From: Leadbetterella sp035299025
Lineage (GTDB): Bacteria > Bacteroidota > Bacteroidia > Cytophagales > Spirosomataceae
Reading direction: 5' to 3'
DNA: 64,000 bases
Assembly: GCA_035299025.1 (NCBI GenBank)
Contig: DATGXK010000020.1
Span: forward strand, 124,001 to 188,000
The translations under genes were made by a program, and so were the position numbers. Under the pieces are notes generated by a model. The model did no database searches, was not told where the DNA came from, and saw nothing but the letters and a program-made list of their open reading frames with translations. This document shows positions 55,042 to 62,755 of the stretch, piece by piece (positions within the stretch are counted from its first letter, which is position 1; every line of letters starts with the position of its first letter).

Positions 55042-55551
55042 TTATCTATTCTTACTCAAAAACGGCAACCAGTTTTCCTCTAGATTACCAGAGCAATCTC
55101 TGACAAACATTAAAAAAGTAGGTTTGAAGGGTTTTATTTTCAGTGTCATTTTGGCTTCCTCGGGCGTGTAGCTACCTTTTTCGGAATTGCAGCGTTTACA
55201 TGCAGTCACGAGGTTTTCCCAGTGAGTTTTGCCGCCACGGGATTTTGGCATGACATGGTCAAGCGTGAGATCGCTTTGCTTTCCGCAATAAACGCAAGTA
55301 TTATTGTCTCTTTTGAAAATATTCTGGCGAGTCATTACCACGTTTCGAAATGGGACTGAAACGTACGAATTCAACCTTATAATAGAAGGTAAGGGGTAGT
55401 TTTTGCTTATTGTCCGTATTTTATCTTTGGGATTTTCGGCTACGAGTTCGGCTTTGTTGAGGTAGACCAGAAGAAAAGCCTTTGGAACAGTACAGATACT
55501 GATAGCTCTGTAGTCGGCATTTAGAATTAATACTTTCCGCCCCATAAACAA
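55042..55551 (-). CDS. HNH endonuclease family protein
   Basis: A 169-residue protein with a classical zinc-bound HNH fold in its second half. CVYCGKQSDLTLDHVMPKSR gives the first CxxC and the catalytic histidine. GGKTHWENLVTACKRCNSEK gives the asparagine region and the second CxxC. The N-terminal half (KVLILNADYRAISICTVPKA) is the conserved extension of a housekeeping-type HNH protein common in Bacteroidota and Cyanobacteria. It is not next to restriction or phage genes. A second ATG two codons in is equally possible as the start. The physiological role is unknown. Confidence 0.88.
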   Translation of the reverse strand: MFMGRKVLILNADYRAISICTVPKAFLLVYLNKAELVAENPKDKIRTISKNYPLPSIIRLNSYVSVPFRNVVMTRQNIFKRDNNTCVYCGKQSDLTLDHVMPKSRGGKTHWENLVTACKRCNSEKGSYTPEEAKMTLKIKPFKPTFLMFVRDCSGNLEENWLPFLSKNR

Positions 55552-55699
55552 TTAGATTTTGAATAATAGACTAATTGTCAGGCAATTTAATGAATTCTTT
55601 CTAAAATATAAACTGATGAATTGAAATTAATGAGAAAATAATATTTTCAAGCCAATTCATTCAATACTAATTATTTAGGTCTAACAGATTGTTCAAAAA

Positions 55700-56149
55700 C
55701 TATTCTCCGCGGCTGCGTTCTCTTGAAATGTCCTTTTCTTTGATTGTTTCACGTTTATCGTATAGTTTCTTACCCTTGGCCAAGGCTATGTCGAGTTTGG
55801 CAAGGCCGCCATCATTAATATATATTCGGGTGGGTATTATGGTGAGGCCTTTGTCGGTAAGTTTACTAATAAGTTTCTTTATTTCTTTTCTGTTCAAAAG
55901 TAGTTTACGCTCACGAAGTGGCTCGTGGTTGTTGTAGGTTCCATTTTCGTATCTGGCTATGTTGAGATTTTTAACAAAAAGCTCATTCTTCTGAAAAAAA
56001 CAATAGGCATCGGCCATACTCACTTTACCTTCTCTGATAGACTTAATCTCAGTGCCTGTCAGCACCATACCAGCCGAATACTCCTCAAGAAAAAAGAACT
56101 CAAAACGGGCTTTTTTGTTAGATATATCGGTGAGTTTGGCAAATTTCAT
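55700..56149 (-). CDS. smpB: SsrA-binding protein SmpB
   Basis: Partner of tmRNA in rescue of stalled ribosomes. It has 149 residues with the OB-fold core (NKKARFEFFFLEEYSAGMVL, TGTEIKSIREGKVSMADAYC), the NNHEPLRERKLLLNRKEI segment, and a basic C-terminal tail (LAKGKKLYDKRETIKEKD) that reads the empty A site. The start at 56149 is chosen because MKFAKLTDISNKKA is the family N-terminus and lies 4 bases after AAAGG. The frame runs open to 56260, but that part contains the gene's own promoter and a neighbouring RNA terminator. Confidence 0.96.
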   Translation of the reverse strand: MKFAKLTDISNKKARFEFFFLEEYSAGMVLTGTEIKSIREGKVSMADAYCFFQKNELFVKNLNIARYENGTYNNHEPLRERKLLLNRKEIKKLISKLTDKGLTIIPTRIYINDGGLAKLDIALAKGKKLYDKRETIKEKDISRERSRGE

Positions 56150-56173
56150 TTCCTTTAAAAAATATTTGGGACA

Positions 56174-56204
56174 CAAAAGTAACAAAAAAAATCCCTGCCT
56201 CAAT
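56174..56204 (-). promoter_or_regulatory. Promoter of smpB
   Basis: -7 TACTTTTG at 56174-56181 and a -33-like ATTG at 56201-56204 on the minus strand, 19 bases apart. The -33 box lies in the loop of the upstream terminator hairpin. Transcription would start about 18 bases before the smpB ATG. Confidence 0.7.
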
Positions 56205-56220
56205 GATAGTGACAGGGATT
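56190..56220 (-). terminator. Rho-independent terminator of the candidate small RNA
   Basis: An 8-bp perfect stem AATCCCTG/CAGGGATT with a 15-nt loop followed by eight T residues on the minus strand. It lies upstream of smpB, where no protein gene ends, so it must stop a non-coding transcript or attenuate a leader. Confidence 0.85.
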
Positions 56221-56325
56221 CCGACTTACGTGCTTTCCTAATAATCCATGTGCTGGCCATAGGCCTTTACGAGGGATTAAATCTTTAGGAGCTATGCTCC
56301 AATATCTTTAGGTGTGTTTGATTCG
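56190..56325 (-). ncRNA. Candidate small non-coding RNA upstream of smpB
   Basis: An approximately 136-base unit on the minus strand bounded by a -7 element TACATTTG (56332-56339) and a strong intrinsic terminator (56190-56220), with no credible ORF. Internal pairings on this strand include GGAGC-3 nt-GCTCC (56288-56300) and GGCC-3 nt-GGCC (56255-56265). The latter is enclosed by a TAATCC/GGATTA stem (56242-56247 with 56274-56279). I checked by eye against tmRNA, RNase P and SRP RNA hallmarks and found none. A 6S-type RNA or a leader/attenuator of smpB remain possible. Confidence 0.55.
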
Positions 56326-56331
56326 AGTTAG

Positions 56332-56362
56332 CAAATGTAAAAAGCGAAAAATAAATTTCCAA
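56332..56362 (-). promoter_or_regulatory. Possible promoter of the small RNA
   Basis: Exact -7 TACATTTG at 56332-56339 on the minus strand. At the standard 19-base distance the -33 position (56359-56362) reads TTGG, a partial match; an exact TTTG lies 24 bases away. Confidence 0.5.
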
Positions 56363-56844
56363 TCAAATCTGCTTTTTTTAACTTTCGGTGAGTTATAAAT
56401 CAGTTTTTCACTCCGTTTAATAACTTATCAGTTATGCTATATTCCTTTACCAATACTGTGCCAATATTTTTATGGCACAGAAAAAAAAGTGAAAAAATAT
56501 TAAAAAAAAACAATAGCGACTTGATTAATAGGCAATTAAATAACCATCACGTAAATTTAGCAAAAACAAAGGGCGAGAATTGATAAATACTGAGCATAAC
56601 AAAGAGAGAATTGGGATAGCGAAATGAACTAAATGTATTAAAATTAAAGAGTATTTCTTGAAAAACCTGAATTTAGAATTAATAAACAATAAGCAGACAC
56701 TTTTGACATTAATGTTATATTTGTAGGTGAAAATGTAAACTTCTGAATCATTGTATTTGCTGTAAAATCCGATTGGGCTGTACAGTGCGGTGACAAAACA
56801 TACTCATTATCAAAAATAGAACTAAACAGAAATAAAGACAGGAA
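56340..56844. other. AT-rich intergenic region before hflX
   Basis: About 500 bases between the small RNA and hflX. It contains a perfect 8-bp hairpin CTGTGCCA/TGGCACAG at 56456-56480 with a 9-nt loop and A-rich sequence after it. A rightward -7 element TATATTTG is at 56716-56723. I see no convincing protein gene. A 115-base leader is predicted before hflX. Confidence 0.5.
56716..56723 (+). promoter_or_regulatory. -7 promoter element for hflX
   Basis: TATATTTG matches TAnnTTTG exactly. No matching TTTG is found 19-21 bases upstream, so the promoter is only half supported. Confidence 0.5.
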
Positions 56845-58092
56845 TTGCAGAATAAACCCTTAATATCTACAAGTAAACCACAAGAAACCGCCATTTTGGT
56901 AGGTTTAATATCACAAAAGCAAAATGCCGAAAAGACCAAAGAGTACTTGGAGGAGTTGGCGTTTTTGGCAGAGACTTCAGGCGTAAAAACCATGAAAATA
57001 TTTGTGCAGCGACTGAACTACGCTGACCAAAAAACATTTGTCGGGAAAGGAAAATTAGAAGAAATTCAAGCCTGGATTACTATAAATCCGGTAGATACGA
57101 TCATTTTCGATGATGAACTTAGTCCATCTCAAGTGAGAAATCTTGAGAAAGCTTTTGAAAACAAAAAAGTGCTTGATAGGAGCTTATTAATCTTAAATAT
57201 CTTTTCGCAGCGTGCTCAGTCCGATCAAGCCAAAAGGCAGGTGGAATTGGCCCAATATAAATATTTATTGCCCCGACTTACCCGAATGTGGTCTCACTTA
57301 AGTAAACAGAAAGGTGGTATAGGTATGAGAGGACCTGGTGAAAAGGAACTTGAAACGGACAAAAGGATAGTACAAGACAGAATAGCTTTTCTTAAAGATA
57401 AACTTGATAAAATAGACAAGCAATCGGCCACAAGAAGAAAAGAACGAAGCAGGCTCGTGCGGGTTGCTTTGGTGGGCTACACCAACGTGGGAAAATCTAC
57501 ATTGATGCAAAAATTGGCCAAAACTGAGGTTTTTGCTGAAAATAAGCTCTTTGCAACAATAGACTCAACGGTGAGGAAAATGGTTTTAGGAAATATCCCG
57601 TTTTTATTGACCGACACCGTAGGCTTTATACGCAAACTGCCAACTACATTGATAGAGTCTTTCAAATCTACGCTAGATGAAATACGAGAAGCAGATGTGT
57701 TGCTTCATGTTGTGGATATCTCGCACGACTCTTTCGAAGAGCATATAGATATAGTAAATACTACGCTGGCCGAAATAGATGCCAAAGACAAACCTACGAT
57801 TTTGATATTCAACAAACTGGATCAATACCAGCCCGAATCGGTAGAAGGCTTAGACAGGCACTTGGCCACCGAAGAAGACCTAAGAATAAACTTGGAACGA
57901 CTAAAGGCGGGATATCTACAAAAAAATGCTGAAAATGTAGTTTTTATATCTGCCACCAACAATGAAAACATCGGCGAGCTGAGGGATGTGCTTTTTAAAC
58001 TTGTAAAAGAGAAGCATTTCATGATTTATCCAAATTGGGACGCCGCAAAAAACGTTTTGTATGAATGGCAAGATGAGTCAGAACTGAAATAG
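56845..58092 (+). CDS. hflX: GTPase HflX
   Basis: Ribosome-associated GTPase that splits stalled ribosomes. It has 415 residues: the N-terminal HflX domain (ETAILVGLISQKQNAEKTKE to about 180, including VGKGKLEEI, DDELSPSQVRNLE and GGIGMRGPGEKELETD), then the G domain with G1 VGYTNVGKSTLM, G3 DTVGFIRKLP and G4 NKLD. The start is TTG: an in-frame stop lies four codons upstream and no ATG occurs before residue 50, which is inside the conserved domain. The purine run AGGAA directly before the TTG may be the ribosome site. It is followed 24 bases later by a sugar transporter gene. Confidence 0.95.
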   Translation: MQNKPLISTSKPQETAILVGLISQKQNAEKTKEYLEELAFLAETSGVKTMKIFVQRLNYADQKTFVGKGKLEEIQAWITINPVDTIIFDDELSPSQVRNLEKAFENKKVLDRSLLILNIFSQRAQSDQAKRQVELAQYKYLLPRLTRMWSHLSKQKGGIGMRGPGEKELETDKRIVQDRIAFLKDKLDKIDKQSATRRKERSRLVRVALVGYTNVGKSTLMQKLAKTEVFAENKLFATIDSTVRKMVLGNIPFLLTDTVGFIRKLPTTLIESFKSTLDEIREADVLLHVVDISHDSFEEHIDIVNTTLAEIDAKDKPTILIFNKLDQYQPESVEGLDRHLATEEDLRINLERLKAGYLQKNAENVVFISATNNENIGELRDVLFKLVKEKHFMIYPNWDAAKNVLYEWQDESELK

Positions 58093-58116
58093 TTAAATAT
58101 AAAAAACCCTAAATAG

Positions 58117-59547
58117 ATGGACAACAAAAACAACTCAACCAATTTGCCAGCTCTCTATACCCTGATGACCGTTTGGTTTTTCTGGAGCTTTGTAGCTGCC
58201 TCAAACGGAATATTGATTCCACTTTTTAAAGAAAAATTCGAACTTCAGCAATGGCAAGCACAGCTGGTAGATTTTGCCTTTTATGCCGCCTATTTCGTGG
58301 GCTCGGTTTTATATCTTCTGCTTTCAAGCATCATGAAAACCGATATTCTTAACAAAATTGGCTACAAAAACGGAATAATTTACGGATTGATAATATCTGC
58401 TGTAGGTTCCTTGATTTTTTATCCAGCTGCCGAAACTAAATCTTACTTTTTGCTTTTGACGGCTTTATTTGTAGTTGGATTAGGCTTTTCATTACAACAA
58501 ACTGCCACACAACCATTTATGATAGCATTGGGACCTCCAGAAACTGGGGCTACTCGTATAAACTTGGGTGGAGCTGTCAATAACTTTGGTGGTACCATCG
58601 GGCCATTGATTGTTTCTTATGCCATATTTGGCTCTATTTCGCCCGAAGCGGCATTGAGTGCTACAATTGAATCTGTGAAGGTTCCTTATCTCCTACTCGG
58701 TGGTTTGTTTGTTCTAGTGGCTGTATTTTTCTGGATCTCGAAACTTCCAAGAATTACGAACGATGAGCATGTGGAAGCTGGACTTGGAGCCTTGAAATAC
58801 CCGCAGTTGATATTGGGTATGAGTGCGATATTCGTATATGTGGGCGTAGAGGTAACGATAGGAAGTAATTTACCTGAATATCTGAAAGAAACACAAGGTT
58901 TGGTTTCATCACAGGTATCAAAATATGTTTCGCTTTTTTGGGGAAGTATGATGGTTGGGCGTTGGACTGCCTCTGTAGGCAATTTTGGTTTGTCCGATAG
59001 CCTCAAAAAAATCCTGTGGGTAGTTGTCCCATTTGTAGCATTCGGGATAGTGTTGTATGTAAACTCCATCATGAGTGGTGATGTAAGCGACCTTTATCCT
59101 TATGCATTCTGCGTGGTAGTGATGATCGTATCGTTTTTTATGGCAAAAGAAAAACCTGTGCGTACGTTGCTGATTTATACTGGAGTAGGTGCTATTATGA
59201 CACTAATTGGTGTTTTTACCACAGGGAAAATTGCTTTATTTAGCTTAATCAGTGGTGGATTATTCTGTTCTATTTTGTGGCCAAGTATATTCTCTTTGGG
59301 CACTGCCGGATTAGGTAAATATACCAATCAAGGCTCCGCTTTTATGATTATGATGATACTTGGAGGAGCAATTATTCCCGTTTTACAAGGAGTTATTGCT
59401 GATACCGTAGGTATTCAAACTTCGTATCTTTTGGCGGTGGCTTGCTTTGCTTACCTTTTCTGGTTTGGCATTAGAGTTCAGCAAGTTCTAAGAAAACAAA
59501 ACATTGATTTTGATAAAGAAGTGGCCAACGTGAAAGGCGGACATTGA
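58117..59547 (+). CDS. Sugar:H+ symporter of the FucP family (MFS)
   Basis: A 476-residue MFS permease with twelve helices. It resembles the FucP/GluP group, which imports L-fucose, glucose or galactose with protons. Family features are FFWSFVAASNGILIPLFKE in helix 1, FAFYAAYFVGSVLYLL in helix 2, SLQQTATQPFMIALGPPET after helix 4 and RINLGGAVNNFGGTIGPL in helix 5. It is 24 bases downstream of hflX and may share its transcript, although function suggests separate control. The arabinose operon converges on it from the right, so it may serve the same sugar supply; that is inference. Confidence 0.9.
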   Translation: MDNKNNSTNLPALYTLMTVWFFWSFVAASNGILIPLFKEKFELQQWQAQLVDFAFYAAYFVGSVLYLLLSSIMKTDILNKIGYKNGIIYGLIISAVGSLIFYPAAETKSYFLLLTALFVVGLGFSLQQTATQPFMIALGPPETGATRINLGGAVNNFGGTIGPLIVSYAIFGSISPEAALSATIESVKVPYLLLGGLFVLVAVFFWISKLPRITNDEHVEAGLGALKYPQLILGMSAIFVYVGVEVTIGSNLPEYLKETQGLVSSQVSKYVSLFWGSMMVGRWTASVGNFGLSDSLKKILWVVVPFVAFGIVLYVNSIMSGDVSDLYPYAFCVVVMIVSFFMAKEKPVRTLLIYTGVGAIMTLIGVFTTGKIALFSLISGGLFCSILWPSIFSLGTAGLGKYTNQGSAFMIMMILGGAIIPVLQGVIADTVGIQTSYLLAVACFAYLFWFGIRVQQVLRKQNIDFDKEVANVKGGH

Positions 59548-59570
59548 TTAATAGAAAAAATTATTTGAAA

Positions 59571-59598
59571 AGCGGCAGAGATTTTTATTTCTGCTGCT
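59571..59598 (+). terminator. Terminator after the FucP-type transporter
   Basis: A 9-bp stem AGCGGCAGA/TCTGCTGCT with one G-T pair, followed by eight further T residues on the plus strand, 23 bases after the stop codon. Confidence 0.85.
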
Positions 59599-59664
59599 TT
59601 TTTTTGTTTCAAAAATTTGGTTGGAAAGTTTTGGATTTGTTTTACTCCTGGTTTTAGATACTTG

Positions 59665-59787
59665 TTTTCAGGTCCGATTGGCGTCTGACCGTTTGCTTAA
59701 AAAAAACGCCACGAATACACAAATTGAATTCGTGAATTCGTGGCAAATTATTGCTTTCGAGTTTTCAGGTCCGACTGGCGTCTGACC
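59665..59787. repeat. Direct repeat pair flanking a hairpin
   Basis: Two 26-bp copies (59665-59690 and 59762-59787) differ at one base. Each core, GGTCCGACTGGCGTCTGACC in the second copy, is itself an imperfect inverted repeat. Between them lies the terminator-like hairpin at 59708-59744. The elements resemble short interspersed repeats rather than a transposon: there is no ORF and no target duplication that I can see. Confidence 0.75.
59708..59744 (-). terminator. Probable terminator of the arabinose operon
   Basis: A 9-bp perfect stem GCCACGAAT/ATTCGTGGC with a 19-nt loop. On the minus strand it is followed by GTTTTTTTT. It lies 58 bases beyond the galM-like stop codon and between the two direct repeats. 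Confidence 0.72.
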
Positions 59788-59801
59788 ACATACTTTAATA
59801 T

Positions 59802-60947
59802 TTACTTCTTTACTCCAAATTTATAAACAGTTGTAGAAGTGTAGGTTTCGCCTGGTTTCAACACTGTTGTTGGAAAAGCAGCTTGATTGGGAGAATCTGG
59901 AAAATGCTGTGTTTCCAAGCAAAAGCCGTATCTTTTCTCATATTTCACGCCTGACTTACCTGTAGCTGAGCCATTTAAGAAATTTCCTGTGTAAAACTGG
60001 ACAGCTGGCTCAGTTGTTAAAACTTCCATGGTACGGCCTGACTTAGGTTCGGTAACTATTGCAACGGATTTTAACTTATTGCTTTGGTCTGTAAATACCC
60101 AGCAGTGATCGTAACCACCGCCTAGTTTTATATCTATGTCTGTCGTGTCGTCTATTCTCTCGCCAATAACATGAGCCGTCGTGAAATCGAATGGAGTACC
60201 TTTTACGGGCTTCAATTGGCCTGTCGGAATTAAGCCTGCATCTGTTGGCAAAAACTTATCTGCTTGAAGTACAATTTCATGATCCAGAATATCCCCTTTT
60301 CCTTCTCCTTTCAGATTAAAGTAAGCATGATTGGTGAGGTTCACAACCGTGTTTTTATCTGTAGTGGCCTTGTAATCAATGGTAAGCGAATTGTCGTTTT
60401 TCAAAGTATAAACCACCTCAACATTAAGATTACCAGGGTAACCTTCTTCTCCATCTTTTGAGAGGTAAGTAAGTTTTAAACCCGGTTCGGCACCTTCTAT
60501 TGGCGTTGCAATCCATATGGCCGCATTGAATCCTTTTAGTCCACCATGTAAGGCATTTGGGCCATTATTAACTGCCAAGGTGTATTCCTTACCATCCAGA
60601 GTAAATTTACCTCTAGCAATTCTATTTCCAAATCTACCGATTAAAGCACCAAGATATTTTGTACTTGAAAGATAATCTTCCGGATTGTTAGAGCCCAAAG
60701 TGATGTCTTCAAATTTGCCATCTTTATCAGGAGCAGTCCATTTTATGATGGTTCCACCCAAATCTGAGATGGCTACTTCCATACCGTTGGCATTTTTTAA
60801 AGTGTAAAGTTTTACGCTATCTCCTGAAGCCAAAACACCGAATGGTGCCTCTGAAATATTGCTTTCTGCCATTGCTTTGTCGTTTGTTTTATTGTTGTTA
60901 CATGCAAATGCTGCTAGAGCAGTTATTGCGATTAATAATTTTTTCAT
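59802..60947 (-). CDS. Aldose 1-epimerase (mutarotase), putative lipoprotein
   Basis: Interconverts alpha and beta anomers of sugars. It has 381 residues of the GalM family. Active-site segments are visible: IGRFGNRIARGKF, NNGPNALHGGLKGF (a histidine), NLTNHAYFNLKGEG (the catalytic histidine), the DHCWVF step and the glutamate in YGFCLETQHFPDSP. The leader MKKLLIAITALAAFACNNN ends in a cysteine, so it is probably a periplasmic lipoprotein, although the lipobox is imperfect. It is last in the araA-araD-symporter operon, 44 bases after the symporter gene, so it plausibly prepares arabinose or galactose anomers for uptake. Confidence 0.92.
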   Translation of the reverse strand: MKKLLIAITALAAFACNNNKTNDKAMAESNISEAPFGVLASGDSVKLYTLKNANGMEVAISDLGGTIIKWTAPDKDGKFEDITLGSNNPEDYLSSTKYLGALIGRFGNRIARGKFTLDGKEYTLAVNNGPNALHGGLKGFNAAIWIATPIEGAEPGLKLTYLSKDGEEGYPGNLNVEVVYTLKNDNSLTIDYKATTDKNTVVNLTNHAYFNLKGEGKGDILDHEIVLQADKFLPTDAGLIPTGQLKPVKGTPFDFTTAHVIGERIDDTTDIDIKLGGGYDHCWVFTDQSNKLKSVAIVTEPKSGRTMEVLTTEPAVQFYTGNFLNGSATGKSGVKYEKRYGFCLETQHFPDSPNQAAFPTTVLKPGETYTSTTVYKFGVKK

Positions 60948-60991
60948 TGTTTTAATTGAGGTTGAAATTGATTGAAAATTTTAAATGTTTC

Positions 60992-62647
60992 TTACCAAAA
61001 TATATAATAAATAATACAAAAGACTGCGATAATGGCAATAGTTCCGTAACGAAATTCAGGAGTAACTTTAAACCAATCTTTGTTTACCACAAACGCATTG
61101 CTACTTTCTTTGCCTTTAGATTCAATCAAACTTATGGCAATCATAACCAACGCACAAATCCAGAAAACCACACCCATACGATTCATAAAAGGAAACTCTG
61201 GCCAAACATAAGCTATCAAACTACTCAAAACTATACTCAATATAGCTGAAACCAAGGCTGAGTTGGCCGTAGTTTTTTTCCAGAAAAACCCTAATAAGAA
61301 AATTGACAATATACCAGGAGAGATGTAACCCGTGTACACCTGAATATATTCAAATGCTTGTCCGAAGTTGGCCAAAAGTGGGCTTATCAAAAGTGCTAAA
61401 GCAAAAGAAACTAATATGGCGATTCTGCCAGTGCGGACCGTTTGCTTTTCACTCATGTTTTTGTTGAAAAACTTCTGATGGATATCTAATACATAAATGG
61501 TGGATATACTATTGGCTTTCCCTGCTAAACTAGCTACAATAGCGGCTGTTAGTGCAGCAAAAGCCAAGCCTTTTAGACCAGTTGGCAAAATATTCAATAA
61601 TACTGGATAGGCATTGTCAGGTTTTACAATTCCGTTCTGTGTAATACCATTCACTATGGCAGGGTCGGCGTTTTCTTGGAACAGAACATAAGCCGCCAAA
61701 CCTGGTAAAACCACTATAAAAGGCATCAACATCTTTAATCCTGAGGCGAATAATAAACCGTTTCGAGCCGTTTTCAAATCGGCACCCAATGCTCTTTGTG
61801 TAATGTATTGATTGCAACCAAAGTAATTGAGGTTATTTACCCATTGACCACCAATAACAAACATCATTATACCCGGTAATTGTTGGTAGGCATCAATAAA
61901 ACCGCCCTTTCCGTCATGAACAGAATATTGCCCAGGACTGAACATCATGTGTAAATGACTATCTGCTTTTTCCTTAATAAGACTTAAACCTTCCAAAACA
62001 CCTGAACTCGACCCGACCCTATTTGAAAGTAAATCAAGAGCCAAATAAGTGGTGGCCAAACCTCCAATAACCAAACAAACCACTTGAATAACGTCGGTGT
62101 AGCCAATCACTTTCATACCACCAAGGGTAATGATAATAGCGAAAATCGTGAGGAAAAACGCACAAGGCATAAAACCAAAACCTGTCATTTTTTCAAGACT
62201 TAAAGCCCCCAAATAAATGATTGAAGTAAGGTTAACAGTGATGTATAAAAATAGCCAAAAAACAGCCATGATGGTTGCCAAACGTGTATCGTAACGTTTT
62301 GCGAGAAATTGCGGCATTGTAAAAATCTTATTGTTGAGATACATTGGCAAGAAATAAACCGCCACAATTATCAACGACACACCGCCAAGTAGTTCATAAA
62401 CCGAAATAGCCAAACCCAGCTGAAACGCTTGTCCCGACATGCCGATAAACTGCTCGGCTGAAATATTTGAAGCAATAAGAGAGGCACCAATAGCCCACCA
62501 AGTGAGGGAGCCTTCGGCCAAGAAAAAATCTTTTGAGTCCGCGGTTTGTTTGCCTTTATTTTTATAGACCCAGTATCCGTAGGCGGCTACAATTATAAAG
62601 TAAACCAGAAAAATCAAATAATCGAGCGTTTCCAATCCAAGTTTCAT
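60992..62647 (-). CDS. Sodium:sugar symporter (SSS/SGLT family)
   Basis: A 551-residue permease with about fourteen helices of the solute:sodium symporter family. Landmarks are ASNISAEQFIGMSGQAFQLG in helix 1, a glycine-rich GGMKVIGYTDVIQVVCLVIG segment, and NYFGCNQYITQRALGA, which matches the SGLT motif before the central helices. SGLT proteins import glucose or galactose; the operon with araA and araD suggests L-arabinose here. It lies between araD and the mutarotase gene on the same strand. Confidence 0.92.
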   Translation of the reverse strand: MKLGLETLDYLIFLVYFIIVAAYGYWVYKNKGKQTADSKDFFLAEGSLTWWAIGASLIASNISAEQFIGMSGQAFQLGLAISVYELLGGVSLIIVAVYFLPMYLNNKIFTMPQFLAKRYDTRLATIMAVFWLFLYITVNLTSIIYLGALSLEKMTGFGFMPCAFFLTIFAIIITLGGMKVIGYTDVIQVVCLVIGGLATTYLALDLLSNRVGSSSGVLEGLSLIKEKADSHLHMMFSPGQYSVHDGKGGFIDAYQQLPGIMMFVIGGQWVNNLNYFGCNQYITQRALGADLKTARNGLLFASGLKMLMPFIVVLPGLAAYVLFQENADPAIVNGITQNGIVKPDNAYPVLLNILPTGLKGLAFAALTAAIVASLAGKANSISTIYVLDIHQKFFNKNMSEKQTVRTGRIAILVSFALALLISPLLANFGQAFEYIQVYTGYISPGILSIFLLGFFWKKTTANSALVSAILSIVLSSLIAYVWPEFPFMNRMGVVFWICALVMIAISLIESKGKESSNAFVVNKDWFKVTPEFRYGTIAIIAVFCIIYYIFW

Positions 62648-62755
62648 ATTGTTTTTTTATTAAGGGTTGATTTGTTTTAAAGTTGCGAGTATAGAGTTGC
62701 GAGTTATGAGTATTGAGATGTGAGCTTATGCCTTCCCACCTTATACCTCAAAAAA

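Noticed and set aside
55700..56260. A 186-residue SmpB with a long N-terminal extension
   Set aside because: The extra 37 codons cover the smpB promoter and the upstream terminator; the family N-terminus begins at the ATG at 56149.
56190..56325. tmRNA, RNase P RNA or SRP RNA as the identity of the small RNA
   Set aside because: No tRNA-like ends, no GAGGAAAGUCC-type motif and no SRP apical loop were found; the unit is also too short for tmRNA or RNase P.
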